A DNA stretch of 64,000 bases, taken from contig JAZBRS010000035.1 of the NCBI GenBank assembly GCA_037176725.1, positions 43,658,001-43,722,000 on the forward strand, read 5' to 3'. The stretch comes from Posidonia oceanica (taxonomy: Eukaryota; Streptophyta; Magnoliopsida; Alismatales; Posidoniaceae). The translations under genes and the position numbers were made by a program. Shown piece after piece: positions 12,090-23,260 of the stretch (position 1 is the first letter of the stretch; each line of letters begins with the position of its first letter). Below the pieces are notes generated by a model. That model was given only the letters and a program-made list of their open reading frames with translations, ran no database searches and had not been told where the DNA came from.

Positions 12090-12720
12090 GGTGAGGACGG
12101 TTGGAGTTCAGACAATTCTAGAAGAAAAGTGGCAGTTAGGTTTAGTCACCGGTTGAGTTGGCGACTAAGGCTAGCAACCACCTAGTCAAATGTGGAAAGA
12201 CCCGGCAAGGAGGCCATGACTATTAGTCACCGATTGAGTTGGCACCTAACACTCGAGGGGGTCATGGGAAATAACCGTGGAAAAGCGGTTCAAAGGAGCC
12301 ACGATCATTAGTCATCGGTTGAGCTGGCACCTAATGGTTGAGGATCGTGGGAGATAACCGCTGTAGTTCCACAACCACTTAGTCGCCGAATGATTTGGCA
12401 CCTGAGGGTTGAGGGGGATCGTGGGAAACAACTGTTGAAAAGCAGTTCAAAGGAGGCCATGATCATTAGTCACCTGTTGAGTTGGCGCCTAATGGTTGAG
12501 GATCATGGGAGACAACCGCTGCAGTCCACGATTGCTTAGCTGGCATTTTAGTTAGCGACTAAGTAGGTTGCCTCCATAGATGGCAGTTGAATTGGCCACC
12601 TCTGCTATTGGCAACTGACTTAGTCGCCTATATAGCTGGCAACTACGTGAGTCGCCTCTCTAGTTGGCAACTAGCTGAGTCGCCTCTTCAGCTGGCAACT
12701 AGCAAGCTTAGGTCATTTCT
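12090..12720 (-). repeat. Array of hairpin-forming repeats in the U3 of D
   Basis: About ten degenerate units share one design: AGTCRCC, then 8-9 variable bases, then GGCRACT. Examples are TTAGTCACC...GGCGACTAA near 12153 and AGTCGCC...GGCAACT near 12627, 12650 and 12680. The spacer between the arms differs in sequence but keeps nearly constant length. Some copies alternate with a unit containing GATCRTGGGAGAYAACCG. The same motif reappears in D's internal region near 13970 (GTCGCC...GGGCGAC). Confidence 0.7.
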
Positions 12721-13042
12721 AACCCTACTTTCCAGGTTTTGGCCAGAGAAAACAGGATAGAAGGCAGGGAAACTACAGATAGTCTATGAAATCAAGAAGG
12801 CATCACTCTTAACTCAAATCTGCCACAAATCTGAGTAGAAGTAAAGGATACCCATGGTACTTGGACTTGCCACGAGCCTGAGTGAGTTAGCTCTGCCACA
12901 ACCAACAACTTGAGTCTAGGTAGGATCATGTGATGCTTTGAAGAAATCAAGGAACATCTGGAAGACGTGTTATCAAAACTTAGGCACGAGATTTGGGGTG
13001 CCTCAAGGTTTCTATCCTTAAAAGAACTCTCAGAAATGCGAA

Positions 13043-13121
13043 AATAGGATATCTACAAATGCCCCTCCTTGGAGTTGATCTTGGAACAAGATCGATTCCA
13101 AGGTAAGAATGATGTCCTATT
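13043..13121 (-). other. Inverted repeat enclosing the D polypurine tract
   Basis: Plus-strand AATAGGATATC (13043-13053, inside the LTR) and GATGTCCTATT (13111-13121, internal) are complementary at 10 of 11 positions and separated by 57 bases that contain the PPT. B and C have the same arrangement with unrelated bases and 60-base gaps. A foldback placing the plus-strand primer in a loop is inferred. Confidence 0.6.
13058..13073 (-). other. Polypurine tract of element D
   Basis: The minus strand reads TCCAAGGAGGGGCATT directly before the LTR start TGTAGATATCC. B and C have CAGGGAGGGGCATC in the same place before TGTAGAC and TGTTGAC. In LTR elements this tract survives RNase H and primes plus-strand DNA synthesis. 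Confidence 0.75.
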
Positions 13122-14350
13122 GAGCATTTCCTGGAAAAGGGAACTCCATCTCAAACAATTTGCCACTGAAGTAGCCAAAGGAAAGATAAAAAGAGGGTTT
13201 AAATTGCCATCAAATTGGAGACTCAGGCATGGAGTGGTCAAGTCGGTTTCGGAACTTATGTCGCAGCCAAAGTCAAGACCAGGTCAACCATGTAGAGGTG
13301 TTCCAACGGGGCAAGAACTAAGGAGGAAATTGCGGGATGTTATTCCAGCACGATCGAAAGGAGAGTGTGACATCTTGTTTGAGACTTCACTCAGATTGGA
13401 ATTGATAAGAGGACAGGTATGAACTGGGCTAGCTCTAGAAGAATCACATGCCTAAAGGGTTTCTAACACTCTTGAAGAACAATGCTTCGTCCGTACTCCA
13501 CTTCCAATGATATGAGAAAATGCATGGATGCATGATTCAAACAAACAAATGTAGATGCAAGGTCAATACGTGATGCAATGAATGGTCCATATGCTAGGTT
13601 AGGCCGGTGGGGTACAGTTGGTCCCAAACCATATGGACATATGCAAAATGAATGAATGCAATTCATTGTGGTCAAGTGTTTTCAGTCCTCAAGTGTGACC
13701 AGCACTCTCTGGAAAGGACCGTCGTTCCACAGCTTGATTTGGCAAGTAAGGAGGTTCCGTGCAAAGAGAACCGGGTGAGGGAGTGAACCCCTCACTTGCC
13801 AATCCGATGTGTCGTCAGGTGTTTGCACTGGTTGCGGTGGATGGTGTGTGAACTCAAGGCAAGAGTTCACTCCTCGGCTTCACAGTTCGGAGGTAGCATC
13901 ATCTGGAATGGAGGGGATGCTGGGTTGTAGCAGATGGTCTGTTCTGATGGGTTAGTCACCTCTTCATTGGGCAGCTAAGCTAGTCGCCTCTTGTTAGGGC
14001 GACACACGATCTCCTGGCTTATTTAGTTCAAAAATCGTTTTAAACCCTGGTTCTTTTGATAAGGGGAGATAAAAGACAGCCGTCCTTGCTTTTCAGGAAA
14101 CATTCTACACAAGTAAGCCCCTTTTCATGATCATGAAGCTTCCTTCCTTCTCTTCTTTGACCTTCCAAGTGAAGAGGGTAGTTGATATCCCCAACCATTT
14201 GATGAAAGCTATCCGAGATGACCAGGTATGATCTCCTCTTTGTCCCTTTTGTCTTTGCATGCTTTTCTTTGTGGTTTTGCCTCAGAATGTTGCTTGTTTA
14301 GGCTGTAGTGAACCTCATAGGATGCCTGGACTTCCACAATTCTTTCTGGT
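13074..14350 (-). other. Internal (3' untranslated) remnant of element D
   Basis: No domain is recognisable on either strand; the longest open frames (117 aa on plus at 13069-13422, about 70 aa on minus) match nothing I know. At 13111-13121 lies an inverted copy, 10 of 11 bases, of the LTR's opening bases (see the stem entry at 13043). The segment ends at B's LTR; the last 5 bp, CTGGT (14346-14350), should be B's target duplication. Confidence 0.55.
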
Positions 14351-17300
14351 TGTAGACACCCCATTCTGATAGCTTGGAAGTTGGTGGTTTTTCCTGCAGA
14401 CTTGCTTGGACTCTGGGATGGCTCTCTTTTTCAGACTAACCCATTTCTACCCAAAACCAAACCTAAAACCCCACCTAAACCCCAAAACCATCACTTAAGC
14501 CTTTTACACTGTTTTAAACCTTTTTCAAGCCAAGGCCCAAGCCCATTTCAGCCTTTGGCCTCCTGGGCATGTTGAACACTGGCACGGGCAGCGTCCAAGG
14601 TTGGACATGCTCTGTGCTAGCGTCCAATGTTGGACGCGCTCTGCACTAGCGTCCAACGGCCTAGGAGGTGCAGCAGCTGCTCCGCCACCTTTGGCTCAGC
14701 TCCCGTCCACTCCACCGCCTGCACACACTTACTACCCATCCTCTCATCCACTCCAAGCCATCCACTACCTTCCAAGCCGAAGTAACTCCACTTACTAGCC
14801 GTCATCTCCTCCCCAGCACCTCTCCCGCTCACTCCACCCTCACTGCGGCCGCCGTCTGACACTAGCGACTTCGACGACCTCCTGGCAAGCCCATGCCCTT
14901 CGCCTGCCATGCCTCATGGCCTCCCACTCACACCCAAGCCTACCACAGCCCTACCACGACCTCTGCAACCGCTACCAATCCCCAGAACCCAACAAACAAA
15001 ACCATGCAAACCAATAACCTTCACGGCATCACACAGCACACCACACCCATTTGAGAGAGAATTCACCACCACCAGAGCAAAGAGTGATCTCCCACCTCCA
15101 CTCCCAAACCTCTGGCTTCCTCTCCTGTGCCTCCTACGTGCTCTGCAAGCTCACCAGAGTTCACCTACAGCAAGCTTTTGCGCCGACCAGCCTAGAGCGG
15201 AACAGCCACTTCAGGCCACACCAAGGTTGGCTCTCGATCCCCATAGCTCGTGCATGCGTGTAGGAATGTCCCTAAGCAATTTTTTCAATTTTTAGCACAG
15301 CACACACCCCTCCCTGCCTTGGCTTTCTGGTCGTGAGGAGGTGGGTGGAGCAATCCACCCACTTATTTCTGGCACCAACCATACCACCATGCTTGTCGTC
15401 CGCCACACTTGCTCCCAGGCAAGTTTGTTTGAAGTTTTTGGCCGATTTGGCTGCTGTCCTTGGCCAGGAGGATCCTCGCCTTGTTGGACGCACAGCCTGG
15501 TGCATCCAACGTTGAACGCTGCAGGATCGGGCGTCCAACACCTTGCTATGCCTTGTCTGCCTTTGCTTTTGCTTTGAAGCTTGCCATGCTTTGCTGTGCT
15601 TGCCTTTTATAAGTTTGTTCTGCATGCTTCCCTTGCATGTTTACAGATGCTATGCCATGTCTGCTTTCTTGTTTTGATCCTTGCTTGGATCAGTAATGCA
15701 TGCTTTAGTTCATTCTGTTGTCTGCCTGCGTTGGATGCTGGAGTGAGTGGCGTCCAACGTTGGACGCTGGTTCATCCAGCGTCCTACATATCTACTAGCT
15801 CATATCTACTGCCATGCTTGTATCTTGCTTCTTTTTGAGATTTATACATGATCCATGCATGTTTAGTGATACCTGGCCCCTATGGCAACCATGTTTAAGC
15901 TTGCTAGTCTCCTCTCAAGTTGCATGCTAATTTTCATAGAATTTTCACCATGTTTACCCCTTGATTCCTTTGCATACTCTTTCTTACTTGCTTATCATGG
16001 ATTATATGCTTGTTATGAGTTGTTTTTCTTGATCTGGCTTGTCCTCAGTTGCTTGCATGCATGTTTAAGTGGGGTTTAAAGCTGAGCTCCCCCTTTGCAG
16101 GTAGGTTTGCATCTATCGTGCGTTGGATGCTGTGGGCTTCAGCGTCCTACGTTGGACACTGCTGCAGCCAGCGTCTTACGTCGCTGCTCAGTTACTCTGG
16201 TTTTAAGTGCTTGCTTGATGCTCTGATCCCTATGTTTGCATGATCTCTGTGCTTGTATGCTTGCTTAGCCTTCATAGCAACTGCTCCTCAGTTTTTATAG
16301 TTTATATCCAAGTTTTATGCAGGTTTTTTTGTTTGTTTGTGCCTCCCAGTGCGTTGTACGCTGCTGTTCCTCGTGTCCAATGTTGGACGCAGGTATAGCT
16401 CGCGTCCAACACTCTGGTTGAGCTTTATTGCTTGCATGCAATGCAGATGTTGTTTTTTCTTGGACTTTTCATATCCTATGCTTGCATGTGTTAGCCTATG
16501 CCTACTTACAGTAGCCTAAATGCATGCTTACATATTTTGTTCATCATCTGTATGCTTATTTGCTATGCTGTCCTTTGGCCTATGTTGGACGCTAGTCTCT
16601 CTGGCGTCTAACCTTGGACACCATGCCATCGGGCGTCCAATGCCCTGCTTGTTTAAATGCTGATCCTTGCTTGCATCTTGCTCTAAATCTACTTCTGATT
16701 TGCTGTCCTGATTGCTCTACGTGCCATGCACCTATTCCATTGCATCTCTGCATCTGCATCGCATGCATATCGCTTAGAATGCATCTTTTTTGAAAAAAAA
16801 CTACATGCTGTCTGCCTCCAGCGGGTGTTGGATGCCAGCAATGGCAGCGTCCAACGTTGGACGTAGGTGTTGCTGCGTTCAACGCTTGCAGTTGGCTGAA
16901 CCAGATTTTGAAACGCCGATTTGGTTTCATTCGCTGTTTTCTGTATTTTATCGCTTCTTATACATACTGCTACCCCCATGCATGCTACCTGACCCCCGTT
17001 TTGATTTTGCACCTTGCCGCGCACGCTTTCCCGTGGTTTTCGTCTCGGATTCGCTTTTGCTTTCTCTTTTGCATCGTTTCCTGTGCTTGCATCATTTCCC
17101 ATGCTTCTGCATCATTTCCTGTGCTTGCATCATTTTCTGCACTTTTGCATCGTTTTCCGCACTCGCACCATCTTCCGCGCCCACTTTTGCTTTACCCCTT
17201 GCATGTCGCTTGCATTGCATGGTTTTCCTCACTGTTTTGCTTTATCACCTGCATTTGCATTAGGGCAATGATGCTTACTGCCTTGGAGTTCTCACGAACC

Positions 17301-17828
17301 AAGGTTCGCGCAGTTCGGAGCACTAGCAGCGTTGCTGAGCACATAGATAGCACGTTTATTTATCATGCATAGCAATCAGACATTCATTGCATTTAGGCAT
17401 TAGGCAGGCATCTTCCTGCATTAGCGAGCGAGATTGCCTAAGAAAGACCGATTCTCGAACGTATCGGGGGTGCCTAACACCTTCCCCGTGCGTAACAGGA
17501 GTCCTTGCCCTTTCTCTTGGCCCGCATCGACCTTTTCCTTCATCCTAGGCACGAGTCATAGCATAGCATCACATTGTGTTGCATTGTATCTCTTTGCATT
17601 CGGTTTTGCGTGTCTTTTCATGCATTACCCTCGGTTTTCCTTGTCTCCCAACCTAATGGACCAGGTGGCGACTCCGATTTGTCTTATCATTTCTTTTTCT
17701 TCTTTTTGCCAGTGTTTCCGAGTCAAGTTTCTTCCCTCGGATCCTGCTGCATACAGTGAGCCTATTTTGATTGGTGCACGCGAGCTTTGGCATCGTGCAT
17801 GGACGATCAGAATTTCAAGATTACTATA
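14351..17828 (+). repeat. 5' LTR of element B (3478 bp, type I)
   Basis: It begins TGTAGACACCCC at 14351, identical to the 3' LTR start at 38858, and ends ATTACTATA at 17828, one base before the PBS (CA mutated to TA). The first 140 bases and last roughly 900 bases resemble the other LTRs. The middle does not: it holds twin-hairpin modules instead of the GC-rich and T-rich blocks of the type II LTRs, which makes it about 2.2 kb shorter. The conserved GGTGCCTAACACC hairpin is at 17469-17481 and TGGCGACTCCG at 17666-17676. Confidence 0.9.
14591..16888 (+). repeat. Dispersed twin-hairpin modules built on GCGTCCAACGTTGGACGC
   Basis: Seven modules of about 55-75 bp lie near 14591-14655, 15483-15542, 15728-15786, 16116-16188, 16345-16415, 16580-16645 and 16820-16888. 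Each reads GTTGGACGC, a spacer, GCGTCCAAC joined to GTTGGACGC, a second spacer, then GCGTCCAAC, so it can fold into two adjacent hairpins. The centre is a perfect 18-base palindrome at 15750-15767. Spacers differ from module to module. A related module occurs at 1511-1580. Confidence 0.8.
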
Positions 17829-17829
17829 G

Positions 17830-17847
17830 TGGTGACTCCACTAGGGA
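17830..17847 (+). other. Primer binding site of element B
   Basis: TGGTGACTCCACTAGGGA starts one base after the LTR end. It differs at three positions from the form repeated in C (TGGCGACTCCGCTGGGGA); all three are C/T or G/A changes. Ogre-type elements are reported to prime from a tRNA-Arg, and a tRNA ending TCCCCAGCGGAGTCGCCA would fit; the tRNA identity is from memory, not shown here. It marks the start of minus-strand DNA synthesis. Confidence 0.8.
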
Positions 17848-17852
17848 GCTTG

Positions 17853-17857
17853 TACTC
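17853..17857. repeat. Target site duplication TACTC, left copy
   Basis: TACTC lies directly before the TG of the solo LTR (17858) and is repeated directly after its CA end (23641-23645). A 5-bp duplication is the normal footprint of Ty3/gypsy integrase. Confidence 0.9.
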
Positions 17858-18569
17858 TGTAGTAATCCCGATGTTCAGATCGTCCATGCACATTGCCTAA
17901 GCTCACGTGCACCGATCAGAATCAGGTTCACTATTAGCGGCTGCTTCCGAGAAAGAAGACTTAAATCGAAAACGCTTAAAAAAGGGAAAAAGGAAAGAAA
18001 AGAAGAAGATAAGACAATTTAGAGTCGCCACCATGTCTATTAAGTCGGGAGACAAGGAAAACCAGGGAAATGCATGGATAAACACGCAAATCCAAGCAAG
18101 GGATGCAATGTAGAGCAATGCAAAGGAAAACAGATGCAAATGAATGCAAATGATATGACTCATGCCTAAGGTAAGGGCAATATGGTCATTGTGGGCCAAA
18201 AGACTGGGCAAGGACTCCTATTATGTGCGGGGAAGGTGTTAGGCACCCCTGACATGCCCGAGAATCGGTCTTTCTAGGCTTACGCTCGCATATGCAGGGA
18301 AATGCAGATTTGAATGCCTAAATGAATGCTCATAGGTGTGCTCTAAGTGATGGAATGCAATGCAAGGAAGTAAACATGCAATCTAAGCGCTCAGCAACGC
18401 TGTCTGTGTTCCGAACAGGGCAAACCCTGGTCCGTGAGAACTCCAGGCAGTAAGCATCACTACCCTAATGCAAATGCAGGTGATAAAACAAAACATCGGT
18501 AAAACCAGGCAATGCTAGCGGCATGCAAGAGGAAACAGCGTAAAATACGCGAAACTATGCGAGAAATGA

Positions 18570-18900
18570 AGTCGGCATGCAAAATGGTGCAAAAAAAAAG
18601 CAGGCACGCAAAACGGTGCGAAAAACAGAGCGGGCACGCAAAATGGTGCCAAAAGTGAAGCGGGCATGCAAAACGGTGCGAAAACAGGCGAAAACAGATG
18701 TGGGTGCGCAAAATGATGCGAAAATAGGCGAAAACAGATACTGGCATGCAAAACGGTGTGAAAACGAGCAAAAACAGATATGGGCGTGCAAAACAATGCG
18801 AAAATAGGCGAAAACAGATGCTAGCACGCAAAACAGTGCGAAAACGAGCAAAAACATATACGGGCACGCAAAACGATGCGAAAATAGGCGAAGGGGAAGA
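18570..18900 (-). repeat. Hairpin minisatellite of the solo LTR
   Basis: About nine units of 30-40 bp are centred on GCACGCAAAACGGTGC, in which GCAC and GTGC pair across an 8-base GCAAAACG loop. Variants include GCATGCAAAACGGTGC and GCGTGCAAAACAATGC; arms change but mostly remain pairable, often as G-T pairs. The equivalent arrays in C are at 39703-39895 and 61159-61375. Confidence 0.7.
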
Positions 18901-21900
18901 ATAAAACAAGTAAAGAGGCAAGCGATGTAAGTGTGAAGACAAACACCACTTAAGGACCATGCTATGCAGGTGTGAAGACCTGCAAAGGGGAAAGAAAGCA
19001 AGTGGAGGGATCACCACTATTCTGTGACTGTTTCCCACTAATTCATCCCACGATGTGTCTCGCACACTGCCCAAAGCTCACAGTGCAATCGGATCATGGA
19101 AAAGGGGGAAGAAAGTCGCAATTAGTAGTGAATCCAAGGAAAAACTCAACTTGAAACACTGAGAGTACGCGAAAAGGGGAGATAGAGTGGATAAGCAAGC
19201 AGGGGGAGTCCTAATTTACATGCTCGAGAAAACGGGAACCAAAAACAATGCATGCAATGCTAATGATGTGCAAAAATGCTATGCAGGAGTTCAGAAGGAC
19301 TTACCTTGGAGATCTGAAGCCTGATCTGAGGAGTGCTTGGTCTGCATTGAAGTGCGCTCCACCAGGGTCATCTAGGTAGCTTGGTTGCAAACATTCGGCA
19401 GTCCGATCAGAAGATATGCTGGCTTCAAGGCAGGAGGCTCAGAACAGGGGAGAAGAATGGATCTAAGTGTAATGGAGGTCCTAGGGGTGTGCAAAACAGG
19501 TCCTCCCACATACATGGGAGCTAGGGACACTTGAGTGTGTGCAAGGATGCCAAATGCAGAGATGCATGGGTGTAGTGCATGCAAAAATGCAGAAAAAGAT
19601 CCTAAAATAACTTTTCAGAAAACTTAGGGGCCTATATGCAAGTTTTGAAAAAGTGGAGGACCTAAATATAAGGATTTTGAAAAGTTAAGGGCTTATATGC
19701 AAGGTTTTTTGAAAACTTAAGGGGCTAAATGCAATTAAAACAAAATGCAGGGTCTGAAATGCAATTTTATATGGTAAAACATGCATTTAAGTAAGTTTTG
19801 AAAACATGTGAAGGACCTACACCCAATTTTAAAATATGCAAGGGCTAAAATGCAATTTTATAAGGTAAAATGCAGAAAAAATGGGTTCTATGAATTAAAC
19901 AGTGGACTTATGTGCAATTTTGAAATATGCAAGGGCTAAAATGCAATTTTATAAGCAAAAATATGCATTTAAATGAGTTTTATAAACATGTAGAGGACCT
20001 ATGTGCGATTTTGAAACATGCAGGGTTTAAAATGCAATTTTATAAGGTAAAATGTTGAAAAACAGATGCTGTGTATGCAAATGAAGGACCTATATGCAAA
20101 AATCATAAAACATGGGGAAGAAATGCAATGCAGTAAGAAAAGTAGGAAAATAAATGCTTTAATCAACAGATCAGAGGACTAAAAAGTAAATAAAGTAAAA
20201 GACAGGATTAAAATGCAATTTACTAAGGTAAAATTAGAGTATTAAATGAGATTATCAACCACAGGACCCATGTGCCAAAATGAAAAGCCACAGGACTGCA
20301 AAATAAAGATCAGAAACTATATTTGAACTACAACAGGACCAATAAATAAATAAAGTAAACAGCAGGGATAGAAATTAAATGTACAGAAAGTTAAATGAAC
20401 TGTAAATGGACTGAAATGCAAATAAAATAAATAACTGGACTGGAGATAAAGAAAAGTAAATAACTTATAACAGTAGAGGACTAAAAAGTAAATAGAAATA
20501 CATGCTGGGCTAGAAATAAATTAAAACTTAAAGAAAAACACAGCAGGAGGACTAACATGCAATTAGACAGATTTTTAAGTTTTTCATGCAATTTCATATG
20601 ATTTAAATTCAAACTTAAATAATTCTTAAATGATGGCAGGACTGGAAAGTAATAAAATAAAAGCATAAGCTAGAAATGCAATACACGGCAAAATTTGCAT
20701 AGTTAGCTAAAATAAATGCACAGTAAAAGCTCAGAAGAATGGCCACTGTAGCAGATCGCTACCAGTGGCCGGGGACGGCGGAGGAGGGCTGCTGGAGAGG
20801 CGCTGAATGGCGAGCGGCGTGCTCCGGAGGCATGCGGAGATCGGAGCGGCGTCGGCGAGGTGTGACGTGGCCTAAGGATGGCCGGAGAAGATGACGGCGG
20901 TCTGCAGGGCGTCCGGAGGCAGAGCAGGTGATCGGTGTGTCGAGGGAGTGTTCTAAAAGCACGGCTGTGCTCCTGGAAACTCCTCAGACCTCGAGCGATC
21001 AACGGAGCGGAGTTCTACTAACCGGAGCAGCGGGGCTGATCCGGAGCTCGTCGAAGAAGACAAAGAAGCGGCGGCTTTGACTCAACGGTAGAGGAAGAGA
21101 AACCCTAGTCTAAAGACCAGAAAAGCAAGAGGGAAAGAAAACTAACCTAAAGAGGAAGAGAAGTACCTATTTCCGTGGCTGAGAAGTCCCCCTGACGTCG
21201 GTTGTTCCAGTGGATGTCGACGAGGCTCGTTTGGCTGCTGGAGGGGTCGTCGATGGCTCGGGAAGGCTTGGATCTACTTAGTGTGATCCTCTGGAGCTTG
21301 TAAGATGCTTGAACGCGAGCTCAGATGGTCGGCGGAAGAAATGGCTTCTGTTGGGTACACAGAGGATGCCGGAGGTGTACACTGCCCTCTGGATTGGATG
21401 GAAGCTTCCGGTGGAATCCTGGGACCTCAGTGAAGGTGTAGGGATGCTTGGAAGGGCCGGTGGAGGGCTGGAGAAGAAGATTGCTGCTGAGGGGATTTTC
21501 GGGCAGAAAAAGTTGCAGGTGTTTGAAGTGGTGGGTTTGGTCTGTGAGGAGCTGCTGGGGTAGAACTTTGGGTGCTGGAGAGGTGGGATTTCAGTGAGTA
21601 ACTGGGAGGAATTTGGGAAGGAATGGTGGTCAGTGATGCTGGGAATTTCTGGGGAGATGGGGTTGGGTTGCTGTGAAGGTTTTCTAGCGAATTGAGGGGG
21701 ATTATGGGTTGATTTTGGGCGTGGAAGGAGGGGGAAGGTTGCTAGGTACTCAGTGGCTTGGAGTGTGTGAGCAAAAGTGTTTTTTGGATGGATTTTCTCC
21801 TAGTTTTGTTCCTCTCTTTTCCACTGGTTTGAAAGTGGTCAAGGGTCAAGGGAATGGGTGGTTCTGCCACCATTGGCAGGGCATGGAGGAAGAGGTGAAG

Positions 21901-21949
21901 GTCGTGGGTCGTGGGTGATGGCCAGGAGGTCAAGGTGGTGTCAAGCGAG

Positions 21950-23260
21950 GTTTGAAAAAAAAGGAGGGAGGTCTGTCATTTGCTGGCTGTGAGAGGGGGA
22001 GAAGAATGGAAGAAGAAGAAGAGGAGGAGGAAGGGGAGAAGGTAGCTGGCGGGCTGGGCTTGGCGCGGGAAAGGAAAGAAAGAAAAAAAGAAAGAAGGAA
22101 GGAGGGGAAGGCTGCGGGAGGAACGGGCCGGATTAGGCCCAAAGGAAAAAAGGAAAAGAAAGAAAAGGAAAAAGAAAGAAAGAAGAGAAGGGATTGGAAA
22201 GAAAGGAGAAAAAATTAAAATCAGATAAAAAGGTGAAAAAAGTTTGAAAATGTTTTAAAGTGGTTGTTTTTAAGTTAGGATTTTGATTAGGTTTTTAATG
22301 ATTGTTTTTAATTAGTTAATTAGGATAAGAAAGAGTTTTAGTATTGATTTGAGTTTTTAGGGCTTAAGTTTTCTTTAAATTGTTTTTTAGTTAAGTTTTT
22401 CTTGTTAAGTCTTTGGGATTTTTGATTAGGCTTTTTAAAGATTGTTTTTAAATTAATTAGGGTGAGTTTTAGCTTTTGATTTTAGTCTTTTAGGGTTTTT
22501 CTTAAATCTTCTTTGAATTGTTTTTTAATTAAGTTCTTTTAATATATGTTTTTAGTTAGGTTTTCCTTGTTAAGTTCTTTCCCTTTTTCTTTTTAAGTTT
22601 TTAAGTTGTTTTTAAAATTTTCTAATCATTTTTTTTAGATTTGTTTAGTTAAGTTTTTCTTTTTCTTAATTAGTTGGCTTAGTACTTTTAATTGTTTTCT
22701 TTCTTCTTAGGATTTGTTTTTTGATTATTTTTAATAGGGCTTTTGTTTTTTGGTTTGTTTTGATTATATTTTGGTTTTTGCTTGATTTTATAGCATTTTC
22801 TTTTTGTTTGTTTTGTATTTTTTAGATTGCGTTCATAGTTCTTGGATTTAGTTAGTTTTTGTGTTTTTAATTGTTTGTTTAAGTTTTTAATTATTTCTTC
22901 TTGGGATTTTGACTTGTTCCTCTTTTGTTTTAGAGTTTTAAAGGTTATAAAGGTTTTTAAAAGATTTAGTGGAAGAAAGGAAAAGAAAAAGAAAAAGAAA
23001 AGGAAGAAGTAAAGGAAGAATTGGAAGAGGAAAGAAGAAAGGGAGGAGTGGAAGGAAAATAAATATTAGAAAATCCAAGAATAAGCTAAAAAATAAAATA
23101 AAAATACAAATAAAATACAAGAAAGAGGGATGCACAAGATGGGCCCACAGCCAAGCAAGAAAAAGAGAGAGAAGGGAGTGAAAAGGAGGAGAATAAGAAG
23201 GAGAGAGAGAGGAGAGAGAAAAGGATAATTTGGATAAATGAAGGGGTTAGAGGTTTAGAA
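21950..23260 (-). repeat. Strand-asymmetric low-complexity blocks of the solo LTR
   Basis: On the plus strand 21950-22220 and 22960-23240 are almost pure purine (GAAAGAAAGA-type), with a T/G-rich, C-poor block between (22240-22930). C's LTR repeats the order at 42880-43120, 43150-43880 and 43925-44200. On the LTR sense strand this means pyrimidine tracts around an A/C-rich block. There is no coding potential. Confidence 0.7.

Larger units (their letters stand above)
11423..13057 (-). repeat. 3' LTR of element D (1635 bp)
   Basis: Read on the minus strand it begins TGTAGATATCC (13057 downward), next to a PPT, and ends ...CACACTACA (11423). Both TG and CA ends are present and the final CTACA is shared with the other LTRs. 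A TATA box at 12071-12080 divides it into about 980 bp of U3 and about 650 bp of R-U5. The U3 holds a hairpin array (12090-12720). There is no 5' LTR in the window to date it by. Confidence 0.75.
11423..14350 (-). mobile_element. Element D (minus strand): 3' LTR, PPT and part of its internal region
   Basis: D is recognised from a minus-strand PPT (13058-13073) joined to an LTR with TG...CA ends (11423-13057). It starts exactly where A's homology to B and C stops, so D inserted into A; the 5 bp left of D are GGAAC. On the right its internal sequence is cut at 14350 by B's 5' LTR. D's coding region and 5' LTR must lie beyond B, outside the window. The LTR end CTACA and the PPT ending GGGGCAT mark it as a relative of B and C. 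Confidence 0.75.

Noticed and set aside
13069..13422. 117-aa plus-strand ORF
   Set aside because: It overlaps D's PPT region on the opposite strand and matches nothing known; no sibling copy is available to test it.
14128..14230. Possible host exon (KRVVDIPNHLMKAIRDD) with a GT...AG intron after it
   Set aside because: It is short, unmatched to any family I can name, and lies in the internal remnant of D; the splice-like signals are weak. Kept as unassigned.
18460..19074. 204-aa minus frame in the solo LTR (FACPLHF-type repeats), with similar frames at 39573-40238 and 61029-61724
   Set aside because: These are translations of the hairpin minisatellite in LTRs; the repeats explain both openness and similarity.
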